A stretch of DNA of 29,025 nt, from positions 1 through 29,025 of the forward strand of contig CALVVC010000002.1 in assembly GCA_944363755.1 (NCBI GenBank). The letters run 5' to 3'. Made by a program: the position numbers and the translations under genes. Below the pieces are notes generated by a model. The model searched no databases. It was not told the origin of the DNA and saw only the letters and a program-made list of their open reading frames with translations. Positions within the stretch are counted from its first letter, which is position 1; every line of letters begins with the position of its first letter. Shown here in pieces: positions 1 through 7,239 of the stretch. This DNA is from an uncultured Bacilli bacterium. Its GTDB lineage: Bacteria > Bacillota_I > Bacilli_A > RF39 > UBA660.

Positions 1-557
1 ATCCTATCATCATTAACTACTATATTTCCAGGGTGAAAATCCCCATGTATAATACTTGTATCCAATTCTTTTAAAACTTTACTATTATCTAAAACAAACG
101 ATTCTAAAACTGAAGATGTATAATCTATACCAAGATTTTTCACCTTATTTATTTTCTTATTAAACGACTTTACAAACTTATCATATATATCTATTTTTTC
201 TTTTGTATCTATATTATGCATTTTAAATAGTTCTTCTGCCACTATTTTTCCATATTTGTTAATTAAACTATCATCAAATAATAAATTATCTAAAGAAACT
301 CCATCAATCCAATCCATAACAGCATAACCATGTTTATTGTCAGAAAGTGCTCCAAAATCATATATTTCAGGGACAGCTATTCCATTATCATGTAAAATTC
401 TAATATTATTGAAAGCTCTATATCTACCATCTATAAATCTAATATCATATAATCTTAGCAAGAATATCTTATTATCTTTTTCAACAATATATTTTTGAAC
501 AGATGAACTACCTAATGGGAATTTTTTTATAATCTTATATCTATTGATACTATCCAT
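1..557 (-). CDS. APH/choline-kinase-family phosphotransferase (N-terminal part, cut by window edge)
   Basis: Reading the minus strand from an ATG at 557-555 gives 185 codons without a stop, running off the left edge. The protein starts MDSINRYKIIKKFPLGSSS. It carries a glycine-rich nucleotide loop, then YAVMDWIDG (hinge region), and near the edge IIHGDFHPGN, the HGDxHxxN catalytic-loop motif of aminoglycoside phosphotransferase/choline kinase-type enzymes, with Asp as catalytic base. The start overlaps the end of the ABC ATPase gene by 8 bp, so it is the last visible gene of the ATP-grasp/ABC operon. The family phosphorylates hydroxyls of small molecules (antibiotics, choline, homoserine, sugars). 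In this operon it may modify the pathway product or give self-resistance; that is inference. The C-terminal DxD metal motif lies outside the window. Confidence 0.85.
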   Translation of the reverse strand, partial: MDSINRYKIIKKFPLGSSSVQKYIVEKDNKIFLLRLYDIRFIDGRYRAFNNIRILHDNGIAVPEIYDFGALSDNKHGYAVMDWIDGVSLDNLLFDDSLINKYGKIVAEELFKMHNIDTKEKIDIYDKFVKSFNKKINKVKNLGIDYTSSVLESFVLDNSKVLKELDTSIIHGDFHPGNIVVNDDR

Positions 558-1221
558 TTTTCTTCTCCAATAACGTATGTTTATTAAAACTAAATATTCT
601 ATCTGACACTTTATTTATAAACTCATCTTCATGTGATACTACAATTAAAGTCATATCTTCATCAACAAGTTCATTAATTAATGCTAATACACTATCCTTC
701 ATCTCTTTATCTAAAGCACTTGTAGGTTCATCTAATAAAATAATATCTGGTTCCATTAATAGAGTTCTAGCAATTGCAACTCTTTGTTTCTGACCGCCTG
801 ATAATTCATCTGGATATTTATCCATTTTATCAGCCAAATCTACCTTTTTTAAAACATTTAAAGATTTATGAACACTCTCTTTTTTAGAATAACCCTTTAT
901 TTTAATTAAACCTATTGTAAGATTATCTAGTACAGTTAAGTGTTCAAATAAATTATAATCTTGGAATACTATACCAATTTTTTGTCTTAATTCTACAAGA
1001 GATATTTCTGATATTTCCATTCCTTTAAACTTTATTTTACCAGCATTGATTCCTTCTAAACGATTTATACATTTTAATAACGTACTCTTTCCACTTCCGC
1101 TTTTTCCTACTAAAGAAATTACTTCTCCTTTTTTTATCTTCAAATCAACATTATTAAATACCAATTCACTGCCATAGTATTTAGTAACATTTTCAAATTC
1201 TAATATGCAATCTTTTTTCAT
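550..1221 (-). CDS. Polar amino-acid ABC transporter ATPase (GlnQ-like)
   Basis: This 223-residue ATPase powers an amino-acid-type importer. Visible motifs are Walker A GKSGSGKST (residues 39-47), Q-loop Gln87, signature LSGGQKQR (140-147), Walker B IILLDEP with Glu165, D-loop SALD (168-171) and switch His197. The length is slightly short compared with the roughly 240 residues of GlnQ/HisP proteins, but all catalytic elements are present. Its ATG overlaps the TGA of the permease gene by 4 bp (ATGA), and its own stop overlaps the following kinase gene, so the cluster is translationally coupled. The closest functional class is the PAAT family, which imports polar amino acids, opines or related compounds. 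The substrate cannot be told from the sequence. Confidence 0.95.
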   Translation of the reverse strand: MKKDCILEFENVTKYYGSELVFNNVDLKIKKGEVISLVGKSGSGKSTLLKCINRLEGINAGKIKFKGMEISEISLVELRQKIGIVFQDYNLFEHLTVLDNLTIGLIKIKGYSKKESVHKSLNVLKKVDLADKMDKYPDELSGGQKQRVAIARTLLMEPDIILLDEPTSALDKEMKDSVLALINELVDEDMTLIVVSHEDEFINKVSDRIFSFNKHTLLEKKNG

Positions 1222-1994
1222 GATTTCTTCACCACCCTTGGATTAATTTTCTTATATACTAAATCCAATATCTTACAAAATGCATAGCAAATTATAAAAT
1301 ATATAAGTGCTGTAAAGATTAATGGAAAGAATGCTTCATAAGTCCTATTTCTTATGATATCAGTTGCTTTAGTTAATTCGATTACAGATATATAACCAGC
1401 TATAGAAGTTGATTTTATTAATGAAACACTTTCATTTTTATAAACTGGTATTACATACGAAAGCACTTGAGGAATAATTATATATTTTACTGTTTGAATT
1501 TTAGTAAAACCTAAAGCATAAGCAGAATCAATTTGTGTTCTATTAATTGATAAAAAAGCTCCTCTTACAATCTCTGAAACATATGCAGAAAAATATATTG
1601 AAAATGTTATAATTGCAACTAAAATGGGCTCTACATTTATATCTCCAAATATACCAAAATAGAATGTTAATAATAATACAGTTACTGGAACCCCCTGCAA
1701 AAATCGCACTATTATATATGATAATATATTTAAAGACCTTATCTTTGATTTTTGTAACAAGAACAAAATTAATCCTAATAATGTGCCAAATACAATTGAT
1801 AAGAATGAAATTAATAGAGTTGATTTTAATCCTTTAAAAAATAAAATATATCTTTTCTCAATAATTACTGTTCGATTAAAACTATTACTAATATCTTTAA
1901 AGAAATCAATAATTACATCTTTACTAATAACTGTAACTATTAGTATAAGAAATAATATAATGAAGTACTTTATAAATTTAGTTTTGTTTTTCAT
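1218..1994 (-). CDS. Amino-acid ABC transporter permease (HisM/GlnP-like)
   Basis: This is the membrane subunit of the importer, 258 residues from the chosen start. Hydrophobic segments lie near the N terminus, around SLLISFLSIVFGTLLGLIL, and through the central and C-terminal parts, consistent with about five helices. The cytoplasmic EAA loop, which docks the ATPase, is visible as SAYALGFTKIQTVKYIIIPQ. A longer reading from a TTG at 2009 is possible, but I chose the ATG at 1994-1992 because AGAGGA sits five bases upstream of it and the protein then starts MKNKTKFIK. The gene overlaps the 3' end of the binding-protein gene by 17 bp. In some gut Firmicutes this permease is fused to the binding protein; here the two are separate genes. 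Confidence 0.92.
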   Translation of the reverse strand: MKNKTKFIKYFIILFLILIVTVISKDVIIDFFKDISNSFNRTVIIEKRYILFFKGLKSTLLISFLSIVFGTLLGLILFLLQKSKIRSLNILSYIIVRFLQGVPVTVLLLTFYFGIFGDINVEPILVAIITFSIYFSAYVSEIVRGAFLSINRTQIDSAYALGFTKIQTVKYIIIPQVLSYVIPVYKNESVSLIKSTSIAGYISVIELTKATDIIRNRTYEAFFPLIFTALIYFIICYAFCKILDLVYKKINPRVVKKS

Positions 1995-2775
1995 TTTTTC
2001 CTCTAACAACTACTACAATTCCACCAGTATAATCCGGTTCTGAAAATAAAACAGATTTTTTTCTTTCTTCAGTAACTATAATCGAACATCCAGCTACATC
2101 TACCTTTCCTGATTTTAATGCTGGTATTATTCCATCAAATGACATTTCTATAACTTCCAATTTATAGCCTAATTCTTTACATATATAACTAATTACATCA
2201 ATATCATATCCTACTATTTTATTATTTTTCATATAAGCAAATGGTGCTGAACCAGATACTGTAGCGAATTTAACTACACCTTTTGAGTCATCATAATGGT
2301 AAACTTCTAATTCTTTCTTACTTTCATCATTACCCATCCATTTATCCTCAAATGTTTTTAATTTACCGTTTTTATTCATCTTAACTAATTCTTTATTAAT
2401 CTCATCTTGTAAATTACTTTTTGATGGATTAATAGCAAAAGCATAACTATCTTCTGTTAATTTTTCTTTTAATATTTTCAATTCCTTATTTTCTTTTATT
2501 ATTTCTTTTGCTAAAGGCTCATCAGTTAAGAAACCATCTATCTTACCAGATTTTAAAGCAGAGATTTGATCGCTATAACTGTTATAATATAATATTTTAG
2601 GATTTTCTATGTTATCTTGTGCAATGGTGTCATATTCTGACCCTGTGTATACACCTATATTTTTATTATTTAAATCATCCTTATTGCTTATAATATTTAG
2701 TTTATTTGAACAACCAGTTGTTATTAATATAATAGATATAATTACTAATAAATATTTACTAAATCTTTCTAACAT
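1978..2775 (-). CDS. Amino-acid ABC transporter substrate-binding lipoprotein with permuted lobe order
   Basis: This 265-residue lipoprotein delivers substrate to the importer. A short positive N terminus and hydrophobic stretch end in a lipobox TTGC, with Cys22 as the lipidation site. Two parts of the SBP_bac_3 fold follow in reversed order. Residues about 28-145 resemble the usual second half (NIGVYTGSEYD, SALKSGKIDGFLTDEP, ending FEDKWMG). Residues about 165-260 resemble the usual first half (APFAYMKNNKIVGYDID, GIIPALKSGKVDVAG, TEERKKSVLFSEPDYTGG). The ATG at 2775 follows a strong TAGGAGGG ribosome site. It overlaps the upstream ATP-grasp gene by 17 bp and the permease gene by 17 bp. I recall similarly ordered proteins in gut Firmicutes, sometimes fused to the permease, so this may be a family trait and not an accident. 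Confidence 0.88.
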   Translation of the reverse strand: MLERFSKYLLVIISIILITTGCSNKLNIISNKDDLNNKNIGVYTGSEYDTIAQDNIENPKILYYNSYSDQISALKSGKIDGFLTDEPLAKEIIKENKELKILKEKLTEDSYAFAINPSKSNLQDEINKELVKMNKNGKLKTFEDKWMGNDESKKELEVYHYDDSKGVVKFATVSGSAPFAYMKNNKIVGYDIDVISYICKELGYKLEVIEMSFDGIIPALKSGKVDVAGCSIIVTEERKKSVLFSEPDYTGGIVVVVRGKNEKQN

Positions 2776-4009
2776 ATTTTTTCCCTCCTATATCATTTGA
2801 TGAGACTATTTCAAAAGCATCATATGCTGCTTGCATCTTTCTTAAGGTGTCAAATTCATTTTTACCTGAAACTTGAATCCAACCAGATGCATCATTGCCA
2901 ACTCTTCGTTTTTCTTGATGATCTCCAACTTTAACAAACATTTCACCATCGATTACACCATCCATTTCCAATAATTTTTCTAATGGTGTTATTTTTTCAA
3001 TTAAGCCTGATTTATTAGGAAGATATAAATCGCCTATACTAATAATTTCATTTCTATATTTCAAATCAACTTTTTTATGAATTGCTATATCAATCAATGA
3101 ATCGCACATATCAAATCCATAGGATCTACTGTGATTTTTTGTTGCTTGACATCCAGGTAAACGCCATCCTAATTCACTAGGCATCACATTCCCTTCATTA
3201 TCTATGAATACTTCTATTGTCATCGCACCATTTCTTAAATTCATACCATCCACTATTTTTTGAATAAATTCTTTTGGAATAAACTTAAAGTATTTAGGTA
3301 TTTTTGGAACTGTCATATGACAATTTAATCTATTATCTATTGCTGCCCATAGAGTTCTATTTGGTATATAAGTTACATAAGAGTCAAGTACTATACCATC
3401 TTGAACTAAGCTTTCTATTGACCATTCTTGATCATAGCAATATGATTCAACCATATATTTCCCACATTCTAAGTTTAAGTCTATTTGATTCAAATCGTTT
3501 GGAGAATCTATCTTAAATACATTTTTACTATTCATTAAATCTCTTGGTTTAAATATAATCGGTTCTCCTACGTGTTTTTTTTTTTTTTTCAAAATATCAT
3601 TTTTAGAAGTAACAATTTGATAATCAACTGTTCTTAATCCTATTTGATTAAATTTATCTTTCATAGCAACTTTATCTCTTACCCATTTTACTTGCTCAGA
3701 ACTTAAACACTCTAATCCAAGCTTCTCAGCAATTTTATTCGAATATTCCATATAAAATTCAGAATCATTTAAAAAATAATCTATTTTAATCTTTTTATGA
3801 TTTAACCAATTTTTAAATTTATGAATTTCCATATCAAAATCATTATCATAGAAGAATTGATAATAATCTTTGTGTTTTTCTAAATACTCATTACTAAAAA
3901 ATCTTATATTTTTATCAGTCCTAATAAATAAGACATTAATATCTTTTCTTTTTCTCAATGCTTTTGAAAGATCAGATTCATATTCCTCAAAATATAATAA
4001 AGTTTTCAT
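2759..4009 (-). CDS. ATP-grasp carboxylate-amine ligase, 416 aa
   Basis: This is a full-length ATP-grasp enzyme of the carboxylate-amine/thiol ligase superfamily, which activates a carboxylate as an acyl phosphate and joins it to an amine. A Rossmann-like N-terminal domain covers about residues 1-110. The ATP-binding lysine is in EPIIFKPRDLMNSKNVF, followed by YMVESYCYDQEWSIESL. The metal-binding glutamates are probably in AMTIEVFID and SELGWRLPG, near residues 270-295. The C-terminal region beyond residue 310 may form a lid. It shares one base with the upstream ligase gene (ATGA-type junction) and overlaps the binding-protein gene. BacD-like dipeptide ligases and many carboxylases share this architecture, so neither substrate nor product can be assigned. 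A 15-base A run in the coding strand encodes five lysines near residues 141-145. Confidence 0.88.
   Translation of the reverse strand: MKTLLYFEEYESDLSKALRKRKDINVLFIRTDKNIRFFSNEYLEKHKDYYQFFYDNDFDMEIHKFKNWLNHKKIKIDYFLNDSEFYMEYSNKIAEKLGLECLSSEQVKWVRDKVAMKDKFNQIGLRTVDYQIVTSKNDILKKKKKHVGEPIIFKPRDLMNSKNVFKIDSPNDLNQIDLNLECGKYMVESYCYDQEWSIESLVQDGIVLDSYVTYIPNRTLWAAIDNRLNCHMTVPKIPKYFKFIPKEFIQKIVDGMNLRNGAMTIEVFIDNEGNVMPSELGWRLPGCQATKNHSRSYGFDMCDSLIDIAIHKKVDLKYRNEIISIGDLYLPNKSGLIEKITPLEKLLEMDGVIDGEMFVKVGDHQEKRRVGNDASGWIQVSGKNEFDTLRKMQAAYDAFEIVSSNDIGGKKYVRKI
3575..3589. repeat. 15-base homopolymer inside the ATP-grasp gene
   Basis: Fifteen consecutive T on the plus strand (A on the coding strand) encode five successive lysines of the 416-residue ATP-grasp protein, just ahead of its ATP-binding lysine motif. 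The frame is open in this copy. Runs of this length are prone to polymerase slippage, which would switch the gene and everything translationally coupled behind it off and on. Confidence 0.95.
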
Positions 4010-4881
4010 TATTTTATTCTCCTAACTATACTTTTTGATAGCAATTTTATTCCTTGATTTCTAACACTATCATTTTCAATATACTTAAACAGCAAATCCG
4101 GTTCTGCTAATTCAACTTCCATAATTATTGGATTACCATCTTGTAATACTATATCAACTCTCATATATAAATAACCTGAAAATTCCTCTAGTTTCGATAC
4201 ATCATTTGCTATTTTTTTGACACAATTTGGTACACTTGATAAATATATTGGTCGCTTTTTTTCTGAAAAGACACCTGGGAACCTTAACATGTTATGAGTA
4301 TTTATACCATCAATAAAAATACAAGCATACTCACCATTTTCTATACCATTAAAATATGGTTGTATCATTATTCCATTATCATTCTGGATAAAAATATTTT
4401 TTAATCCATTTAGTATATTTCTTAAATTTGATAAATCTTTTTGATTTATTAAATATGTATTTTTTCCACTTCCAGATATTATTGGTTTAATAACTGTTAA
4501 AGTATTTAAAGCAAGTCTTTCTAATAAATCAGCTTCATTATATACAAAACTAGTACTAATGAATGGAATATTATTTTTTTTCAAAATATTAAATTGCTTA
4601 TTCTTTTGAATATTATTAATAATAATATCTGGATAGTTTAATAATAAAATATTTTTATTTTTTATCATTTGTAACCATTCTTTAAATTCTAAATATTTAT
4701 CTTGATACCCCCAAGCTGAACGTAATATTAAGCAATCAAATTTTGAATAATCAATTGTCATGTCTTCCCAAGAAATAATTTCCGCGTTTATATTATTATT
4801 CATTAATTCTTGCTTTAATAATAAATCTTCAGTAATTTTATTCATCCACTTATCACATGATATAATTCCAACGTTTTTCAT
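4009..4881 (-). CDS. ATP-grasp ligase resembling the DcsG/RimK-type group, 290 aa
   Basis: This second ATP-grasp enzyme is distinct from its neighbour. The N-terminal part carries CLILRSAWGYQDKYLEFKEW (residues about 50-69), matching the RSxWxYxxxxxxFxxW pattern I associate with the ATP-grasp group that includes DcsG of D-cycloserine biosynthesis. Next come VIKPIISGSGKNTYLI with the ATP-binding lysine and Gly-rich loop, QPYFNGIENGEYACIFIDG, and the metal-site segment MRVDIVLQDGNPIIMEVELA followed by EPDLLF. It starts one base after the aminotransferase stop and ends on the first base of the next ligase, so the three proteins are made together. Being next to a dedicated aminotransferase suggests it ligates or cyclises an amino-acid-derived substrate. 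The exact reaction is unknown. Confidence 0.85.
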   Translation of the reverse strand: MKNVGIISCDKWMNKITEDLLLKQELMNNNINAEIISWEDMTIDYSKFDCLILRSAWGYQDKYLEFKEWLQMIKNKNILLLNYPDIIINNIQKNKQFNILKKNNIPFISTSFVYNEADLLERLALNTLTVIKPIISGSGKNTYLINQKDLSNLRNILNGLKNIFIQNDNGIMIQPYFNGIENGEYACIFIDGINTHNMLRFPGVFSEKKRPIYLSSVPNCVKKIANDVSKLEEFSGYLYMRVDIVLQDGNPIIMEVELAEPDLLFKYIENDSVRNQGIKLLSKSIVRRIK

Positions 4882-4882
4882 T

Positions 4883-6403
4883 TTATTTCAACTTCCTTAA
4901 GCATTTATTCATTGCCCCAAAATGTTCAACTAAATCTTCTCTTGGTAGTGCAGTAGTAACTCTTCCTATAAGTTGTTCCTCATTTGGCCATGATATTGAT
5001 TGCCCTAATATAAGTTTAATTTTTTCCTGTTCATACAAATATTTAAGCAATTCTTTTTCATCGCTAATTACTCTACCATTTTCAGCAACTTTGTTTTTTA
5101 ATCCAGTAAAATCTAACATTTCAAAAAATCCCGAATCAGGTATTGTTCCATTTACAAAATTGACATTTGGTATTCCATCTAAAATTTGACTTATGTTATA
5201 ACCATAAGCATAATTTCTTATATCCTTTTCTATTTGTGCCTTTAAGTTACTATCATCAATAAAATCTAATCCATTAATTAATGCTTTCAATAATTCTAAA
5301 CGATATTTATATTCCTCAACAATTGGATTAAAATAACTATTATATTCTTTTTTTCGCCTTTCAGATGCATTAAATGCCCCAGCTAAAGCTCTACCTTGCA
5401 ATACTGGTGAAGAATCCATTGTTTGAAAAATCTTATTTCGTATTGCCCTAATTATTATCTCGCTTGCAACTACCATACCAGATCTAATTGATGCTAAACC
5501 ATAAGACTTTGATAATCCAGTTATTGTTATTGTATTATCAAAGAATTTTTTATAAGAAGCCATTGGTTTTGCTAAATTTTTTCTATCATAAGTTAAATCT
5601 CTATATATTAGATCATCTATAACAAAAACCCCTTTTGATAAACAAACATTTCCAATTCCTTCAAGTATTTCTTTATTATTTTCATTCATTACTTTTCCTA
5701 AAGGATTGTGTGGATTTTCATTTAAAAATGCAACAACTTTTGGTGTATATCCTAAAGATTCACCATATTGAGTTTTTAGCTTTATATTAATATCATCTAT
5801 CCTTTTAGATAATTTTTGTGGGTTAACATACCAATTATCATCTTCAGATAACGGTAAAATCTCAACAGTTGCCCCAGAAATACGTTCAGGAACAAAAGTA
5901 AATAAACCATAATTAGGCCCTGTCATTAATATTACATCATGTGGCCTAGCAATAATACTTGAAATAATATTAAAAGCATGTGTTGAAGATACTGTAAAGA
6001 TAATATTATCTTTCGATAAACCACTATTACTTTTAAATCCTTCTTGTTTTAAGTATTCTAAAATTATTTCTCTTGATTCTTCATCACCCGCTGCCATAGG
6101 ATAATCCGAAAGTTCATCACTACATATCACATTAATTAATGCTTCTTTACATAAAGGAAATGATGAAGTTCTCATTGGACTTCCACCACCAAGTGATCTT
6201 GAAGAAATATTTTTAATTTTTTCATTTTCAAGTTCATATAAATCATTGCCATATAATTCAAAAGCATCATAAATCTTACTAACTTCTTTAGAAAACTGTC
6301 CATCAATTAAATTTTCACCTAAATTAGGTAATCCCCTAACATGGTGTTCCAAAATCGGCTTTCTTTCTATAATTTGTTTTAACGAATCTGGCATACTTTG
6401 CAT
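4883..6403 (-). CDS. PLP-dependent fold-type I aminotransferase, 506 aa
   Basis: First gene of the biosynthetic operon. Fold-type I (class I/II) aminotransferase signatures are clear: FLNENPHNPLGKV (Asn contacting PLP), VIDDLIYRDLTYD (Asp and Tyr), TGLSKSYGLASIRSGM (Schiff-base Lys and phosphate-binding Arg), and the C-terminal GRVTTALPRED (carboxylate-binding Arg). At 506 residues it is longer than typical aspartate aminotransferases (about 400). The extra length lies in the N-terminal 60 residues and in an insertion around residues 370-440. Possible activities are transamination, beta-decarboxylation as in the larger aspartate 4-decarboxylase type enzymes, or racemisation. The ATG at 6403 follows GGAG with seven bases spacing, and a TATAAT lies 23-28 bases upstream. 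Neighbours suggest it makes an amino acid used by the two ligases; that is inference. Confidence 0.88.
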   Translation of the reverse strand: MQSMPDSLKQIIERKPILEHHVRGLPNLGENLIDGQFSKEVSKIYDAFELYGNDLYELENEKIKNISSRSLGGGSPMRTSSFPLCKEALINVICSDELSDYPMAAGDEESREIILEYLKQEGFKSNSGLSKDNIIFTVSSTHAFNIISSIIARPHDVILMTGPNYGLFTFVPERISGATVEILPLSEDDNWYVNPQKLSKRIDDINIKLKTQYGESLGYTPKVVAFLNENPHNPLGKVMNENNKEILEGIGNVCLSKGVFVIDDLIYRDLTYDRKNLAKPMASYKKFFDNTITITGLSKSYGLASIRSGMVVASEIIIRAIRNKIFQTMDSSPVLQGRALAGAFNASERRKKEYNSYFNPIVEEYKYRLELLKALINGLDFIDDSNLKAQIEKDIRNYAYGYNISQILDGIPNVNFVNGTIPDSGFFEMLDFTGLKNKVAENGRVISDEKELLKYLYEQEKIKLILGQSISWPNEEQLIGRVTTALPREDLVEHFGAMNKCLRKLK

Positions 6404-6425
6404 ATAATCACTCCAAACTACAAAT

Positions 6426-6431
6426 ATTATA
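6426..6431 (-). promoter_or_regulatory. Candidate -10 element of the aminotransferase operon
   Basis: A perfect TATAAT on the minus strand sits in AT-rich sequence 23-28 bases upstream of the aminotransferase ATG. No convincing -35 hexamer lies at the right distance, so the promoter is either weak or activator-dependent. The LysR protein encoded nearby is an obvious candidate activator, but that is a guess. Confidence 0.35.
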
Positions 6432-6486
6432 TAATAATAAAGTTCATTTTAATCATTCAAAAATTCGATAAAACATATAGAAAAAA

Positions 6487-6549
6487 CTAATAAATGAAAA
6501 CAATATGATATTGGCAATCATCTATATTTGATTTTAGTTTATGAAACAT
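6487..6549 (-). pseudogene. tnpA: IS200-type transposase TnpA, N-terminal remnant of 20 codons
   Basis: The ATG at 6549-6547 is preceded by AGAGG and gives MFHKLKSNIDDCQYHIVFIY before a TAG. IS200-family TnpA proteins typically begin with a short basic stretch followed by CxYHIVFxPKYRR, so the match stops exactly where PKYRR should follow. The catalytic HUH and Tyr motifs are missing, and the next 70 bases carry no continuation that I can see. This is a dead fragment. Confidence 0.6.
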
Positions 6550-6617
6550 AATAACCTCTTTCTACTAAGTGATTGACAGAACATCTTTCATTATAGCAGA
6601 AGGAGGTTATTATGTTT
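6544..6617 (-). promoter_or_regulatory. Long inverted repeat sequestering the tnpA ribosome site and start codon
   Basis: A perfect 15-bp inverted repeat (AAACATAATAACCTC and its complement) brackets 44 bases. In the transcript the right-hand arm contains the GAGG Shine-Dalgarno and the AUG of the tnpA remnant, so folding would block translation. This matches the self-limiting 5' structure known for IS200. Confidence 0.65.
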
Positions 6618-6694
6618 TTACCGAACGCTTTCGCTTTTTAGATTTCTCACCTGCATAGCAGGTGGTTTTAAATGAAAAACTGATGTTTTTCATA

Positions 6695-6720
6695 ATAAAA
6701 AACTAATTAAATCAATTAGT
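6695..6720 (-). terminator. Intrinsic terminator after the LysR-NUDIX unit
   Basis: On the minus strand ACTAATT-GATTT-AATTAGT folds into a 7-bp stem followed by six T. It lies just behind the TGA of the NUDIX gene. The upper part of the stem is one copy of a 12-bp direct duplication (AAATCAATTAGT at 6709-6720 and 6721-6732). It separates the regulator unit from the aminotransferase operon. Confidence 0.6.
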
Positions 6721-6723
6721 AAA

Positions 6724-7239
6724 TCAATTAGTTTCTTTCATTAAAGGTATTACATATTCTTCTATTCTTGAAATTAAAACCCACGCAATTTCTCCATTTT
6801 CAATCATATTATATAATTCTCTCAAATCTACCCATTTAGCTTGTACAGCAGTATTATCGACAAAACATATATCATTTAAATCAATATCCTTATAAACAAT
6901 ATAAGTTTCATAAATATAATGATAAGGATCACGTAATTTTGTATCTATTTTTTTAATATCAGAATTTGAAATTTTTATTCCAATTTTAGAATTAATTGCC
7001 CTAATACATGTATCTATTGGACTTTCGCCACTTAAGACATTGCCATTAATACTATTCCAAAAACCAGGATAATGTATATTATAATTCAAAGTATTACGTA
7101 TTAATAACAATTGTTTTTTTGAATTTAATATCCATGTATTTATAGAATAATGATACATGCCATCTGGTATTTCATCAGTATCGTTTATAATAATTCCAGT
7201 ATTATTAAATTTATTATCATATAAGTCCCACTTACTCAT
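6724..7239 (-). CDS. NUDIX-fold protein with degenerate Nudix box, 171 aa
   Basis: The fold resembles NUDIX proteins of the IPP-isomerase/YfcD type: YHYSINTWILNSKKQLLLIR leads into PGFWNSINGNVLSGESP. The Nudix box pattern GX5EX7REUXEEXGU is only partly kept. The initial Gly and Glu, the Arg and the final IGI are present, but the Glu after Arg is Ala and the EE pair is Ser-Lys, so the metal-binding glutamates are lost. It is therefore probably not a normal pyrophosphohydrolase; it may bind a nucleotide or diphosphate as a sensor or have another activity. The ATG overlaps the LysR stop (TAATG), with AAGGAGG upstream inside the LysR gene, so the two are co-translated. An intrinsic terminator follows. 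Confidence 0.8.
   Translation of the reverse strand: MSKWDLYDNKFNNTGIIINDTDEIPDGMYHYSINTWILNSKKQLLLIRNTLNYNIHYPGFWNSINGNVLSGESPIDTCIRAINSKIGIKISNSDIKKIDTKLRDPYHYIYETYIVYKDIDLNDICFVDNTAVQAKWVDLRELYNMIENGEIAWVLISRIEEYVIPLMKETN

Larger units (their letters stand above)
6487..6664 (-). mobile_element. Relic of an IS200-type insertion sequence (left end plus start of tnpA)
   Basis: Three elements occur in the order expected at the left end of IS200-like elements. First is a compact hairpin, CACCTGC-ATA-GCAGGTG (6648-6664). Second is a -10-like TATAAT (6590-6595). Third is a 15-bp inverted repeat (6603-6617 with 6544-6558) that would pair the tnpA ribosome site and ATG. Behind them are 20 codons resembling the IS200 TnpA N terminus. 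The rest of the transposase and the right end are absent. Translational masking of tnpA by such a stem is a known property of IS200. The element lies between the NUDIX terminator and the aminotransferase promoter, so it is not inside a gene. Confidence 0.6.

Noticed and set aside
1613..2043. Two short plus-strand open frames opposite the permease gene
   Set aside because: They lie antisense to a well-supported permease, have no ribosome sites and encode AT-driven Ile/Leu/Asn-rich sequence.
2609..3516. Plus-strand open frames opposite the binding-protein and ATP-grasp genes
   Set aside because: Antisense shadows of strongly supported genes, no ribosome site, no recognisable motif.
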